A stretch of 64,000 nt of DNA from RBG-16-66-20 sp052386675 (GTDB lineage: Bacteria; Pseudomonadota; Gammaproteobacteria; Burkholderiales; SG8-39): positions 1-64,000 of the forward strand of contig JBQTJX010000003.1 in NCBI GenBank assembly GCA_052386675.1, given 5' to 3'. The first letter of the stretch is position 1; each line of letters starts with the position of its first letter. Below the pieces are notes generated by a model that saw nothing but the letters and a program-made list of their open reading frames with translations, was not told the origin of the DNA and searched no databases. Of the stretch, positions 34,134-42,645 are shown one piece after another. Position numbers and translations under genes: made by a program.

Positions 34134-35012
34134 ATGCTGGACTTCTTCCAATCGCTGTCAGACGGGGTGCTGTTCGGTGCGACCTACGCGCTGATCGGCA
34201 TCGGCTTCACGCTGGTCTTCGGCGTGATGCACAAACTCAACCTGTCGTATGCCGCGGCGTCGATCGGCGGCGCCTATTGCGGCCTTCTGGTGCTGCAGGT
34301 CGCCGCCGGCGCACCGCCGGTGGTGGTGTTCTTCTGCGCCTTCCTTGCGGGCGGCCTGCTTGGCTGGCTGGTGTACCTGACCTGCTTCCACTTCATCCCG
34401 ATCTCGAACCCGCTGGCAACGCTGATGGCCACCGTCGGCATGCTGCTGCTGATCGACGAGATCATCGTCCACCTGACCGCGGGCATGCCGATTGGCTACC
34501 CAGCGATGTTCGACGACGTCATGCTGCGCATGGGAGAGTTCAGCCTGCGTGGCGACCTGCTGATGGTGTTTGCGGTGAGCGTACTGTGCATGGGCGGGCT
34601 GCTCGCGCTGCTCTACAGGACCCGGCTCGGCCTTGCCACGCGCGCGGTGTCGCAGCAGACCGTGGCGGCGCTGCTGTGCGGCATCCGCGTCGGCCAGGTG
34701 AACGCCATGACCTTCGTCATCACCGGACTGCTGGGCGGGATCGCTGGGGCCATGATCGGCGCCTCGGTGGGCACGCTCTCGCCGCTGCTCACCACCCCGC
34801 TGACCACCAAGGGCCTGATCGTGACGGTGATCGGCGGCCTGGGCAGCGTTCCCGGCGCCATCCTCGCCGGCCTCCTGGTCGGCGGCTTCGAGAGCGTGCT
34901 GCAGCTGTACCGCGGGGTGACCGAGCGCGACCTCTACGTGATGCTGCTCCTGTTCGTGTTCCTGGTGTTCCGCCCCGGCGGCCTGTTCGCCCCCAAGGGA
35001 GGGCGCGACTAG
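34134..35012 (+). CDS. LIV-type ABC permease, LivH-like, pair 1
   Basis: A 292 aa membrane protein, with GVLFGATYALIGIGFTLVFGV, LNLSYAAASIGGAY and the conserved GGLGSVPGAILAGLLVGGFES. About eight TM segments. There is no ribosome site: the intrinsic terminator's T-tract directly precedes the ATG, so translation may depend on read-through RNA structure. It pairs with the following LivM-like permease. Confidence 0.92.
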   Translation: MLDFFQSLSDGVLFGATYALIGIGFTLVFGVMHKLNLSYAAASIGGAYCGLLVLQVAAGAPPVVVFFCAFLAGGLLGWLVYLTCFHFIPISNPLATLMATVGMLLLIDEIIVHLTAGMPIGYPAMFDDVMLRMGEFSLRGDLLMVFAVSVLCMGGLLALLYRTRLGLATRAVSQQTVAALLCGIRVGQVNAMTFVITGLLGGIAGAMIGASVGTLSPLLTTPLTTKGLIVTVIGGLGSVPGAILAGLLVGGFESVLQLYRGVTERDLYVMLLLFVFLVFRPGGLFAPKGGRD

Positions 35013-35918
35013 ATGGACTTTTACTTCGGCCTGGCGCAGATCATCGGCGTTCACACGCTGATCGGGTTGTCCGCGTACGTGGTGCTGCTCACCGGCCAGG
35101 TGAGCCTGGCGCAAGCGGGGTTTTTCGCCGTCGGTGCCTATGCCGCCGGCATGCTCACGGTGCTTGCGGGCTGGACAATTCTGCCGGCGCTGGCAGCCAG
35201 CGCCGTCCTGGGCGCGGTGGTGGCCTGCGCGGTGGGCTTCCCTGCCCTGCGCGTCAAGGGCCTGATGCTGGTGATCGCCACCCTTGCCTTCGGGGAAGGC
35301 GTACGCCTGTTCTTCTTCAATTTCGACTACCAGGTCGCCAAGGGCGGCGTGAAGCTGGGCCCGCTGGGCGGCGAAGGCTTTCGCCAGATCCGCTACTTCC
35401 CGGAGAACGGCTGGACCACGATGGACGTGATGCTGTTCATCTGGACCTTCGTCGTGCTGGCGATGGCGCTGCTGTGGTGGTTCGACCGCTCGCGCTACGG
35501 CGCGGTGCTGCGCGCAGTCGGCGAAGACGAACTCGCCGCGCAGTCGGTCGGCCTCAACCTGACCGCGGTGAAGGTGAGCGCCATGACCATCGGCGGCGCC
35601 ATCGCAGGCCTGGGAGGCGGCATCTATGCGCACTACACCACGCACATAGAGCACGCGAGCTTCGGCATCCTGCTCGCCACCTTCGCGCTCGCCTACCCGA
35701 TCCTGGGCGGCCTTGGCAGCGTGTTCGGAACGCTGCTCGCGGCGGTGTTCGTGCAGGGCTTCCTGGTCGAGGGCCTGCGCTTCCTGGGCGACTGGCGCAA
35801 CCTGCTCTTTGGCGCGCTGATCGTCCTGGCGATGAACGTGCGGCCAAAGGGATTCCTCGACGCGCCCACGCTGCTATGGATCAAGCGATTGTTTGGAGGC
35901 AAGCGTGGCGCTGCTTGA
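35013..35918 (+). CDS. LIV-type ABC permease, LivM-like, pair 1
   Basis: A 301 aa permease beginning immediately after the LivH stop. VSLAQAGFFAVGAYAAGML, RVKGLMLVIATLAFGEG, GEDELAAQSVGLNLTAVK and GGLGSVFGTLLAAVFVQG are LivM hallmarks. Forms the heterodimeric channel with the LivH-like subunit. Confidence 0.92.
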   Translation: MDFYFGLAQIIGVHTLIGLSAYVVLLTGQVSLAQAGFFAVGAYAAGMLTVLAGWTILPALAASAVLGAVVACAVGFPALRVKGLMLVIATLAFGEGVRLFFFNFDYQVAKGGVKLGPLGGEGFRQIRYFPENGWTTMDVMLFIWTFVVLAMALLWWFDRSRYGAVLRAVGEDELAAQSVGLNLTAVKVSAMTIGGAIAGLGGGIYAHYTTHIEHASFGILLATFALAYPILGGLGSVFGTLLAAVFVQGFLVEGLRFLGDWRNLLFGALIVLAMNVRPKGFLDAPTLLWIKRLFGGKRGAA

Positions 35919-36660
35919 GCTGAAGGGCGTCTCGCGCCACTTCGGCGGCGTGCGCGCAGTGGACGGCCTGGACCTTTCGGTCGAGATGGGTCAGGTGTTC
36001 GGGCTCATCGGCCCAAACGGCTCGGGCAAGAGCACCACAGTGAACCTGGTCTCGGGCCTGTTCCCCCTCAGCTCCGGCGCCATCACGTTCCAGGGCAACA
36101 GCCTCGAGGGCTTGCCGACGCACTTGCGCCTGCAATCGGGCATCGCGCGCACCTTCCAGAACATCCGACTGTTTGGACAGTTGAGCGTGTGGCAGAACCT
36201 GTGGGTGGCGCAGAACTCGCCCGAGGACCGAGCGCGACATGGATTTGTCGCGCGCTGGTTCGGCGGCCAGTCCGGGGCGCGCGAGGAGATCCTGCCGCTA
36301 CTGGAGTTCTCCGGCCTCGCCCACAAGCGGGATGAACTGGCATCGAACCTGTCCTTCGGCGAGCAGCGCCGCCTGGAGCTGGCCCGGGCCATGGCGACGC
36401 GCCCGAAGCTGCTGCTGCTGGACGAACCCGCGGCCGGGATGAACAGCGAGGAGGTCGGCCAGCTTCGCGAGCGCATCCTCAGCCTGCGCAGCAGCGGCGT
36501 CACCATCCTGCTGGTGGAGCACGTCATGGAACTGGTGATGGGCGTCACCGACCGCATCGCGGTGCTGAATTTCGGCCAGAAGATCGCCGAAGGCACGCCG
36601 GCGGAGATCCAGGCCGACCCGGCGGTGCGCAAGGCTTACCTGGGAGGCGAAGCAGCATGA
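35905..36660 (+). CDS. LIV-type ABC ATPase, LivG-like (second system)
   Basis: A 251 aa ATPase. Walker A GPNGSGKST, ARTFQNIRLF, LSFGEQRRLELARAM, Walker B LLLLDEPAAGMN and the switch VEHVMELVM are present. The GTG at 35905 is chosen because GGAGG lies 5 nt upstream; a TTG 12 nt earlier is less likely. Overlaps the LivM gene by 14 bp. Confidence 0.92.
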   Translation: MALLELKGVSRHFGGVRAVDGLDLSVEMGQVFGLIGPNGSGKSTTVNLVSGLFPLSSGAITFQGNSLEGLPTHLRLQSGIARTFQNIRLFGQLSVWQNLWVAQNSPEDRARHGFVARWFGGQSGAREEILPLLEFSGLAHKRDELASNLSFGEQRRLELARAMATRPKLLLLDEPAAGMNSEEVGQLRERILSLRSSGVTILLVEHVMELVMGVTDRIAVLNFGQKIAEGTPAEIQADPAVRKAYLGGEAA

Positions 36661-37382
36661 GCGACGTTGGCGACGTGCTGCTGGAAGTGAAGGACCTGGT
36701 CACCGCCTATGGCAAGATCGAGGCGCTCAAGGGTGTCGCGCTGCAGGTGAAGCAGGGATCCATCACCTGCCTGCTGGGGCCTAATGGCGCGGGCAAGACG
36801 ACGCTGATGATGACCATCGCGGGCATCCTTCGCCCGCGCAGCGGGTCCGTTGCCTTCGCCGGCCGCGGGATTTCGTCCCTGCGGCCGCACGACATCGTTG
36901 CCGCCGGCGTCGCGCTGGTGCCGGAGAACCGGCTGGTGTTCCCCGCCATGACGGTGCTGGACAACCTGCGCGCCGGCGCCTACCAGCGGCGCGACGACTT
37001 CGCGCCGGACATCGAGAAGCTGTTCCAGCGCTTCCCGCGCCTGAAGGAGCGCGCCGCTCAGCTGGCGGGCACCTTGTCCGGGGGCGAGCAGCAGATGCTC
37101 GCAGTAGCGCGCGCGCTCATGAGCCGGCCGAAGCTGCTGCTCATGGACGAGCCGTCGCTGGGCCTCGCGCCCCTGGTGGTGGAGGAGATCTTCCGCATCA
37201 TCGCCGAACTGCACCGCGACGGCACCACGATATTCCTTGTGGAGCAGAACGCCCACATGGCGCTCAAGGTGGCGCAGCACTTCTACCTCATGGAGCAGGG
37301 CAAGGTCACCTTCAGCGGTGATCCCGGATCGCTCGCCGAGGACGAGGTCATCCGCCGCGCCTACCTGGGCTCCGCCAAGTAG
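36657..37382 (+). CDS. LIV-type ABC ATPase, LivF-like (second system)
   Basis: A 241 aa ATPase with Walker A GPNGAGKTT, VPENRLVFPAMTVLDNL, LSGGEQQMLAVARAL, Walker B LLMDEPSLGLAP and VEQN. ATGA overlap with the previous gene. These two ATPases appear to serve both permease pairs of the operon. Confidence 0.93.
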   Translation: MSDVGDVLLEVKDLVTAYGKIEALKGVALQVKQGSITCLLGPNGAGKTTLMMTIAGILRPRSGSVAFAGRGISSLRPHDIVAAGVALVPENRLVFPAMTVLDNLRAGAYQRRDDFAPDIEKLFQRFPRLKERAAQLAGTLSGGEQQMLAVARALMSRPKLLLMDEPSLGLAPLVVEEIFRIIAELHRDGTTIFLVEQNAHMALKVAQHFYLMEQGKVTFSGDPGSLAEDEVIRRAYLGSAK

Positions 37383-37389
37383 GCCGGCC

Positions 37390-38259
37390 ATGCTGGCCGA
37401 CCTGGCCCAGAACACGCTCGACGGGCTCGCGGCGGGCGCCTCCTACGCCCTGCTCGCGATCGGCTTCACGCTGATCTTCGGCGTCCTGCGGCGCGTCAAC
37501 CTGTCCTACGGCCCGGCGATCATGCTGGGCTGCTACGTCGCAACCTTCGTCCATCTCAATTTCGGCGCCGGGCTGCTGGCCCTGGCTGCAGTCTGTGTCC
37601 TCGCCGCGGTGCTGGCCGGCGCCTACGTGGAGCGCCTTTGCTTCGCGCCCCACAGGAAGGGTTCCGCCATTGCCGCCATGGTCGCCAGCTTCGCGCTCTG
37701 GATGCAACTGGAGGAAGCGGCGATGCTGGCGCTGCCCAAGCACCTCTACGCCTTCCCCGCGCTGTACGACGGCGGGCCGATCGCGATTGCCGGGTTCACC
37801 TTCCGCGTCGAGGCAGTGGCGATGCTGGCTGCGGCGGTCGCGGTCTGCGCACTTGTGTGGTGGATCCTCTACCGCACGCGATTCGGCGTCGGTGCGCGCG
37901 CGGTCATCGATTCGCCATTGGCGGCGGAGCTCTCCGGCATCAGCGTCGGCCGGGTGTCGATTGGCGTGTTCGCTCTTGCCTCAGCCATCGGCGGCCTGGC
38001 CGGCTTCCTGCTCTCAGCCAGTGTCGAGCAGGTGACGCCGATGCTGGGCATGTGGTCCACGCTGAAGGGCTTGCTCGCAATGATGCTGGGCGGGCTGGGT
38101 TCCCTTCCGGGTGCGGTGGCCGGGGCCCTGGTGCTGGGACTGGTGGAGGCGCACAGCCAGTGGTTCCTCGGACCGCAGTTGCGCGACTTCATCGCCTTCC
38201 TGATGCTGTTCGTGCTGCTTGCGATCGGCCCCCGCTGGATGCGGTCGCGTCATGGATGA
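37390..38259 (+). CDS. LIV-type ABC permease, LivH-like, pair 2
   Basis: A 289 aa permease with ASYALLAIGFTLIFGVLRRVNLSYGPAI and GGLGSLPGAVAGALVLGLVEAHS. It is a paralog of the protein at 34134 in the same operon, located after the ATPase genes, and overlaps the next permease by 8 bp. No binding protein is next to it. Confidence 0.9.
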   Translation: MLADLAQNTLDGLAAGASYALLAIGFTLIFGVLRRVNLSYGPAIMLGCYVATFVHLNFGAGLLALAAVCVLAAVLAGAYVERLCFAPHRKGSAIAAMVASFALWMQLEEAAMLALPKHLYAFPALYDGGPIAIAGFTFRVEAVAMLAAAVAVCALVWWILYRTRFGVGARAVIDSPLAAELSGISVGRVSIGVFALASAIGGLAGFLLSASVEQVTPMLGMWSTLKGLLAMMLGGLGSLPGAVAGALVLGLVEAHSQWFLGPQLRDFIAFLMLFVLLAIGPRWMRSRHG

Positions 38260-39169
38260 CTACACCGTCGGCGTCCTCACCAGCATCGGCCTGTTCGGTT
38301 TCCTGGCCATCTCCGCCTACCTGCTGCTGCTCGCGGGCGAGATGTCCTTCGGACAACAGGCATTTTTCGGGGTCGGCGCCTATTCGGGCGGCATGCTGAC
38401 CGCGATGTTCGGCTGGCCGCTGCCGCTGGCCGCGATCGCGGCGATGGCGCTGGGCGCGCTGGCCGCGCTGATGGTGGCGCTACCCACGCTGCGCCTGCGC
38501 GGCCTGTACTTTGCCATGGCGACCCTGGCCGCGGCGGAAATGGCGCGCATCGGCTTCGAGCTGGTCCACTGGCAGGTCGAAATCGACGGCGAGGGGGAAC
38601 GTGAAATGCGCGGGCCGGACGGCACCCAGGGTTTCCGCGGCATTCGCTGGGTGTTCGAGAATGGCGTCGAGCCCGAGGCCTACCTGGTCATCATCTGGTT
38701 CATGCTCGCGCTCGTCGTGGCCGCGATCCTCGCTCTGGAACGCTCGCGCCTTGGTGCCACGCTGCGTGGGGTGGGCGAGGACCCGGACCTGGCCGCGGCG
38801 CTGGGCGTGGACGTCACCCGCTTCAAGCTGGGCGTGGCCGCGGCGGCGGGCGCCCTGGCGGCTTTCGGCGGTGTCCTTTACGCCCACCACAATACCTATG
38901 TCGAGCCGCGGAACTTCGACATCATGCTCGGGGTCCACAGCCTGGCATATGCGCTGATCGGTGGATTGGGCACGGTATTCGGTCCACTGCTTGGGGTGCT
39001 GGTGGACATCGGCCTGCTGGAGGGCAGCCGGGTGTTCCAGGGCTACCGCATGATCGTGTTCGGCGGCCTGGTGGCCCTGCTGCTCGTGTTCCGGCCGCGC
39101 GGCCTGCTCGATGAAAGGATGGTGCAATGGATAAGGCAACGCTTCTCGTCATCCGCTTCCTCGCGCTAG
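38252..39169 (+). CDS. LIV-type ABC permease, LivM-like, pair 2
   Basis: A 305 aa permease, with EMSFGQQAFFGVGAYSGGML, RLRGLYFAMATLAAAEMAR, GEDPDLAAALGVDVTRFK and GGLGTVFGPLLGVLVDIG. The ATG at 38252 overlaps the LivH-like end. Its 3' end overlaps the start of the FixH-like gene by 43 bp. Confidence 0.9.
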   Translation: MDDYTVGVLTSIGLFGFLAISAYLLLLAGEMSFGQQAFFGVGAYSGGMLTAMFGWPLPLAAIAAMALGALAALMVALPTLRLRGLYFAMATLAAAEMARIGFELVHWQVEIDGEGEREMRGPDGTQGFRGIRWVFENGVEPEAYLVIIWFMLALVVAAILALERSRLGATLRGVGEDPDLAAALGVDVTRFKLGVAAAAGALAAFGGVLYAHHNTYVEPRNFDIMLGVHSLAYALIGGLGTVFGPLLGVLVDIGLLEGSRVFQGYRMIVFGGLVALLLVFRPRGLLDERMVQWIRQRFSSSASSR

Positions 39170-39543
39170 CGCTCCTGCTGCCCCTGCCCGCGCTGGCACA
39201 GCGCGCGCAGGCGGAACTCGCCTGCGCGCCGACGAAGACCGATTTCATCTACGACTGCACCATCCGCCTCACGCGCGGCGGGCAGCCGCTGTCGGGCGCG
39301 CAGATCACCGTTGGCGCCGACATGCCCTCCATGCCGATGGCGCACAACGTCAAGCCGGTGAAGGCAAAGCCCGGCAGGGCGTCCGGCGAGTATGCCGCGA
39401 GCCTCGACCTGGAAATGCTGGGCGAATGGGCGGTGAAACTGCGCCTGGCCGGCCCGGTGAAGGACCAGCTGGTCCTGCTCTACGACTTCGACGACAAGGG
39501 CGCCCGGCCGGTCACTCGATCCGGCAAGCCTCATCGAAAGTAA
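39127..39543 (+). CDS. FixH/YtkA-like periplasmic protein
   Basis: A 138 aa protein with a signal peptide (FLALALLLPLPALAQ) and one immunoglobulin-like FixH/YtkA domain: DCTIRLTRGGQPLSGAQITVGADMPSMPMAHNVKPVKAKP, then EYAASLDLEMLGEWAVKLRL. The MPSMPMAH cluster could bind copper. It overlaps the upstream permease gene by 43 bp and its 3' end overlaps the convergent nitroreductase gene by 32 bp. Role in the transport operon is unknown. Confidence 0.72.
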   Translation: MDKATLLVIRFLALALLLPLPALAQRAQAELACAPTKTDFIYDCTIRLTRGGQPLSGAQITVGADMPSMPMAHNVKPVKAKPGRASGEYAASLDLEMLGEWAVKLRLAGPVKDQLVLLYDFDDKGARPVTRSGKPHRK

Positions 39544-40096
39544 GCCTCGGATTCCTCGGGAACACCTTTGCGGGATCGCCCTTGCCGAGGTTGCAGAGGA
39601 AATTCGACTTCCAGCGCCCGTCCGGGAAGAAAGCCGCGTCCACCTTGGCATTGTCGAAGCCCGACATCGGCCCGCAGTCCAGCCCCAGTGCGCGCGCGGC
39701 GATGATCAGGTAGGCGCCCTGCAGCGAGCCGTTGCGCATGCACACGGCCTGGATCACCGCGTCCTTGCCCTCGAAGTTGGCCTTCGCGTTCGGGTTGTTG
39801 GGAAAGGTCCTGGGCAGGAACTCGTAGAAGCGCGTGTCATGGGCGACGATCACGGTGCACGGCGCCGCCATGGTCTTGTCCAGGTTGCCCGGGCTGAGTG
39901 CCGGCCTGAGCTTCTCCTTCGCCGCCTTCGACCGCACGAACACGAAGCGCCCGGGCTGCGTGTTCATGGTCGTGGGACCGAACTTCATCAGCTCGTAGAG
40001 CGCCTTCACCTGCGCCTCCTCCACCGGCTGGCCGAGAAAGCCGTTCTGCGTGCGGGCGGTGCGGAACAGGGTATCGAGCGTCTGCGAATCGAGCAT
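39512..40096 (-). CDS. rutE: RutE-like nitroreductase (malonic semialdehyde reductase family)
   Basis: A 194 aa FMN-dependent nitroreductase-fold enzyme. It matches E. coli RutE along its length: NGFLGQPVEE, LMKFGPTTMNTQPGRFVFVRS, LRPALSPGNLDKTMAAPCTVIVAHD, NGSLQGAYLIIAARALGLDCGPMSGFDNAKVDAAFF. RutE reduces malonic semialdehyde to 3-hydroxypropionate in uracil breakdown, but no other rut genes are near, so the substrate may differ. Its 3' end is antisense to the FixH-like gene. Confidence 0.8.
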   Translation of the reverse strand: MLDSQTLDTLFRTARTQNGFLGQPVEEAQVKALYELMKFGPTTMNTQPGRFVFVRSKAAKEKLRPALSPGNLDKTMAAPCTVIVAHDTRFYEFLPRTFPNNPNAKANFEGKDAVIQAVCMRNGSLQGAYLIIAARALGLDCGPMSGFDNAKVDAAFFPDGRWKSNFLCNLGKGDPAKVFPRNPRLTFDEACRIE

Positions 40097-40140
40097 GGCG
40101 GGACTCCGGATGAATGTGGCGCCGATGTTAGCATCGACCG

Positions 40141-41325
40141 ATGGACATCGATCTTGCGCAGGCCCTCCGTCCCGGCGACGGCATCATGGTCGGGCAAGCC
40201 ACGGCCGAGCCCCAGGCGCTCACCGAAGCACTGGTCGCGCAGCGCGCGAAGTTCTCTGGCGCCAGGCTGTTCCTCGGCGTCAACTATGCCGGCATCGTGA
40301 AACCCGCGCATGCCGACCACCTCCGCCTGACCGCCTACTGCGGCGCCGGCGCTAACCGGGCGCTGGCGGATGCCGGCGTGCTGGACATCCAGCCCCATCC
40401 CTATTCCCGCTTCGCCGCCCTGATCCGCGACAGGAGGCTGGCGAGCGACGTGGTCTTCGTGCAGCTCAGCCCGCCGAACGACCAGGGCGTGTTCAGCATG
40501 GGCCTCGCGGCCGAGTACCTGGTTCCCGCGCTCGCCGGTTGCCGCGCCATCGTCGCCGAGGTCAACGACCAGGTGCCCTGGACGCACAGCGAGCGGCTGC
40601 TGCGGCGCGAGGACCTCGCGCTCGCGGTTCTGTCCTCGCGCACGCCGGCACAGGTAGCGGCCAAGCCTCCATCCGATGCGGAGAAGGCCATCGCACGCCA
40701 CGCCGCGGCCTTCGTACCCGACGGCGCGACGCTGGAATTCGGCCTTGGCACCCTGCCTGACGCCGTCTGCGCTGCGCTGGGTGGCCGCAAGGACCTGAAA
40801 GTGCACAGCGGCGCATTGGGTGACGGCGTCGTCGGCCTGATGCAGGCGGGCGTGGTGAAGGAAGCGGACTGCGGCGTGCTGATGGGCAGCCGCAAGCTGT
40901 TTGCGTTCGCGCACCGCAATCCGGCCGTCAGGCTGCGCTCCACGGAGTACACCCACGACCCGCGCACCCTGCTAGGCATCGAGCGCTTCATCGCCATCAA
41001 TTCGGCGGTGGAAGTGGACCTGACCGGGCAGGTGAACGCCGAGGTCGCGGCCGGCAGCTACCTCGGCGCGGTCGGCGGCGCGCTCGATTTCGTTCGCGCC
41101 GCGAACCAATCTTCCGGCGGGGTCTCGCTGCTGCTCGTGCGCGCCTCGCGCATCGTGGCGCAGCTGCAGGGCCCGGTGGCGACCCCGCGCAGCGAGGCGG
41201 GCGTGATCGTCACCGAATGCGGCGCCGCCGACCTGCGCGGCCTGGGCCTCGCTGAGCGCCGCCGGCGCATGATCGCCATCGCCGCCCCCGAGAATCGCGC
41301 CGCCCTGGAGGCAGCCGAAGGATAG
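40141..41325 (+). CDS. Acetyl-CoA hydrolase/4-hydroxybutyrate CoA-transferase family protein, atypical
   Basis: A 394 aa protein of the class I CoA-transferase superfamily (Cat1/AbfT-like): LGVNYAGIVKPAHADHLRL, VFVQLSPPNDQGVFSMG, LEFGLGTLPDAV, IERFIAINSAVEVDLTGQVNAE. It is shorter than the usual 430-450 aa. In the family, the catalytic Glu lies in a His-(Ser/Thr)-Glu motif before the DGVV segment; here that segment reads VHSGALGDGVV with Gly224 where Glu is expected, so classical CoA transfer may be lost or changed. Divergent from the nitroreductase gene by 44 bp. Confidence 0.75.
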   Translation: MDIDLAQALRPGDGIMVGQATAEPQALTEALVAQRAKFSGARLFLGVNYAGIVKPAHADHLRLTAYCGAGANRALADAGVLDIQPHPYSRFAALIRDRRLASDVVFVQLSPPNDQGVFSMGLAAEYLVPALAGCRAIVAEVNDQVPWTHSERLLRREDLALAVLSSRTPAQVAAKPPSDAEKAIARHAAAFVPDGATLEFGLGTLPDAVCAALGGRKDLKVHSGALGDGVVGLMQAGVVKEADCGVLMGSRKLFAFAHRNPAVRLRSTEYTHDPRTLLGIERFIAINSAVEVDLTGQVNAEVAAGSYLGAVGGALDFVRAANQSSGGVSLLLVRASRIVAQLQGPVATPRSEAGVIVTECGAADLRGLGLAERRRRMIAIAAPENRAALEAAEG

Positions 41326-41330
41326 GCGAA

Positions 41331-41386
41331 AAACAGGGACAGACCACGTTTTCCCTGGCTGGAAAACGTGGTCTGTCCCTGATTTC
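41331..41386 (+). repeat. 56-bp palindromic repeat, copy A (intergenic)
   Basis: A perfect 21-bp stem (41334-41354 and 41361-41381) around a 6-nt loop CTGGCT. It reads AAACAGGGACAGACCACG, 18 variable bases, CGTGGTCTGTCCCTGATTTC. It lies between two convergent genes and could also act as a terminator. The same ends, the same 18-nt centre length and the same asymmetric tails recur at 52970-53025 on the other strand. Confidence 0.9.
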
Positions 41387-41402
41387 CTGATTTGGCGCGG
41401 AT

Positions 41403-42593
41403 TCAGCGGAAGTCCCTCAGGGAGGGGACGCGCAGGAAGGGGACCGCCGCGACGCCCAGGCATGCGAGCGCGAAGACGTAGGCAGCGCCATAGCCGCCGC
41501 TGACGTCGTGCAGCACGCCGCCCACGAGCGAGCCGACCGCAGCGCCCAGCGCGTTGGTGGAATAGATGGTGCCGTAGATGGTCGCGACCCTCGGGCCCGC
41601 GAACTGGCGCGTGCACACCGACGAGATGATCGGCCCGCGCACACCCATGCACAGCCCGAACACCGGCACGAACAACGTCAGCAGCAGCCAGGATGGCCAG
41701 GTCGCGAGGGCCAGCAGCAGCAGGACGCCGATCATGGATCCGGCGAAGCTCACGGTCACCGTCTGGCGGTAGCCGAAGCGCTCGGCCACGAAGCCGCTGG
41801 ACATGACGCTGATCGCCGAGAGCATGCCAACCATGCCGAACACAGTGGCCGCGGCCAGCGGCGTGAAGCCCGAGTCGATCAGGAACACCACCAGCTGCAC
41901 GACCACCGCGAACATACCCATGGCGGTGCAAAAGAACACCGTCGCCAGCCCCCTGTAGATGGGCGTTTTCACCGCCGCGCGCAGGGTCCAGCCGCCTTCG
42001 GCCTCGCCTGCCTTGCGCGAACCGGGCGCGAGAGAAGGATTCCCGGCGGAGAATCGCCTCCAGGGCAATGCAAGCGGCACCAGCACCGCCGCCGACAACA
42101 GCACGCCGCCGAGCACATGGTAGGCGGTTCGCCAGTCCCAGCCGCTCACCAGGTACTGCGCGAATGGCACCAGCACAACCGTGCCCACGCCCACGCCGGA
42201 AAAGGCGACACCGATGGCAATGGACAGGCGCGCGCGGTACCAGCGCGCGAGCAGCGCCGAGGCCGGCACCATGCCGGTCATGCTGACGCCGATGCCGACC
42301 ATCGCGCCTACCAGCAGATAGAAATGCCATATGTTCTGCAGCGAGCCGGCGAGCATGAAAGCGACGCCCAGCACGGCCAGCCCCGCGGTGTACACCCAGC
42401 GCGGGCCGGCGCGGTCAAAAAAGAAGCCCACCATCGGCGCGATGAAGCCGTTCACCAGAAGGTAGACGGAGTAGACGCTCGTCAGCTGCGAGCGCGACCA
42501 GCCGAACTCGTGCTCGATGGGCTTCAGGAACACGGTGTAGGTATCGCCGATCCCGCGCCCGAGCAGGTTGAGCGCGAAACAGGTCGCCAGCAC
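41403..42593 (-). CDS. MFS transporter
   Basis: A protein of at least 396 aa with 12 predicted TM helices and the monocarboxylate/oxalate-formate-antiporter-like pattern: GIGDTYTVFLKPIEHEFGWSRSQLTSVYS, FDRAGPRWVYTAGL (motif A like), and GMVPASALLARWY. Probably exports or imports a small organic acid. The only normal start, GTG at 42593, begins inside TM1; the open frame continues upstream to the pncB stop and includes CTG codons, so the real start may be a non-standard one near 42644. Confidence 0.82.
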   Translation of the reverse strand: MLATCFALNLLGRGIGDTYTVFLKPIEHEFGWSRSQLTSVYSVYLLVNGFIAPMVGFFFDRAGPRWVYTAGLAVLGVAFMLAGSLQNIWHFYLLVGAMVGIGVSMTGMVPASALLARWYRARLSIAIGVAFSGVGVGTVVLVPFAQYLVSGWDWRTAYHVLGGVLLSAAVLVPLALPWRRFSAGNPSLAPGSRKAGEAEGGWTLRAAVKTPIYRGLATVFFCTAMGMFAVVVQLVVFLIDSGFTPLAAATVFGMVGMLSAISVMSSGFVAERFGYRQTVTVSFAGSMIGVLLLLALATWPSWLLLTLFVPVFGLCMGVRGPIISSVCTRQFAGPRVATIYGTIYSTNALGAAVGSLVGGVLHDVSGGYGAAYVFALACLGVAAVPFLRVPSLRDFR

Positions 42594-42645
42594 CGCGATC
42601 GCCAGCGGCGGGAGCGGTGGACGGGGTGGCGCGTGGGGCGGCAGG

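Noticed and set aside
40972..42330. Open frame reading through the 56-bp repeat between two genes
   Set aside because: It is out of frame with the MFS gene and antisense to the CoA-transferase gene; useful only because it shows the same repeat-encoded peptide as in DnaE2.
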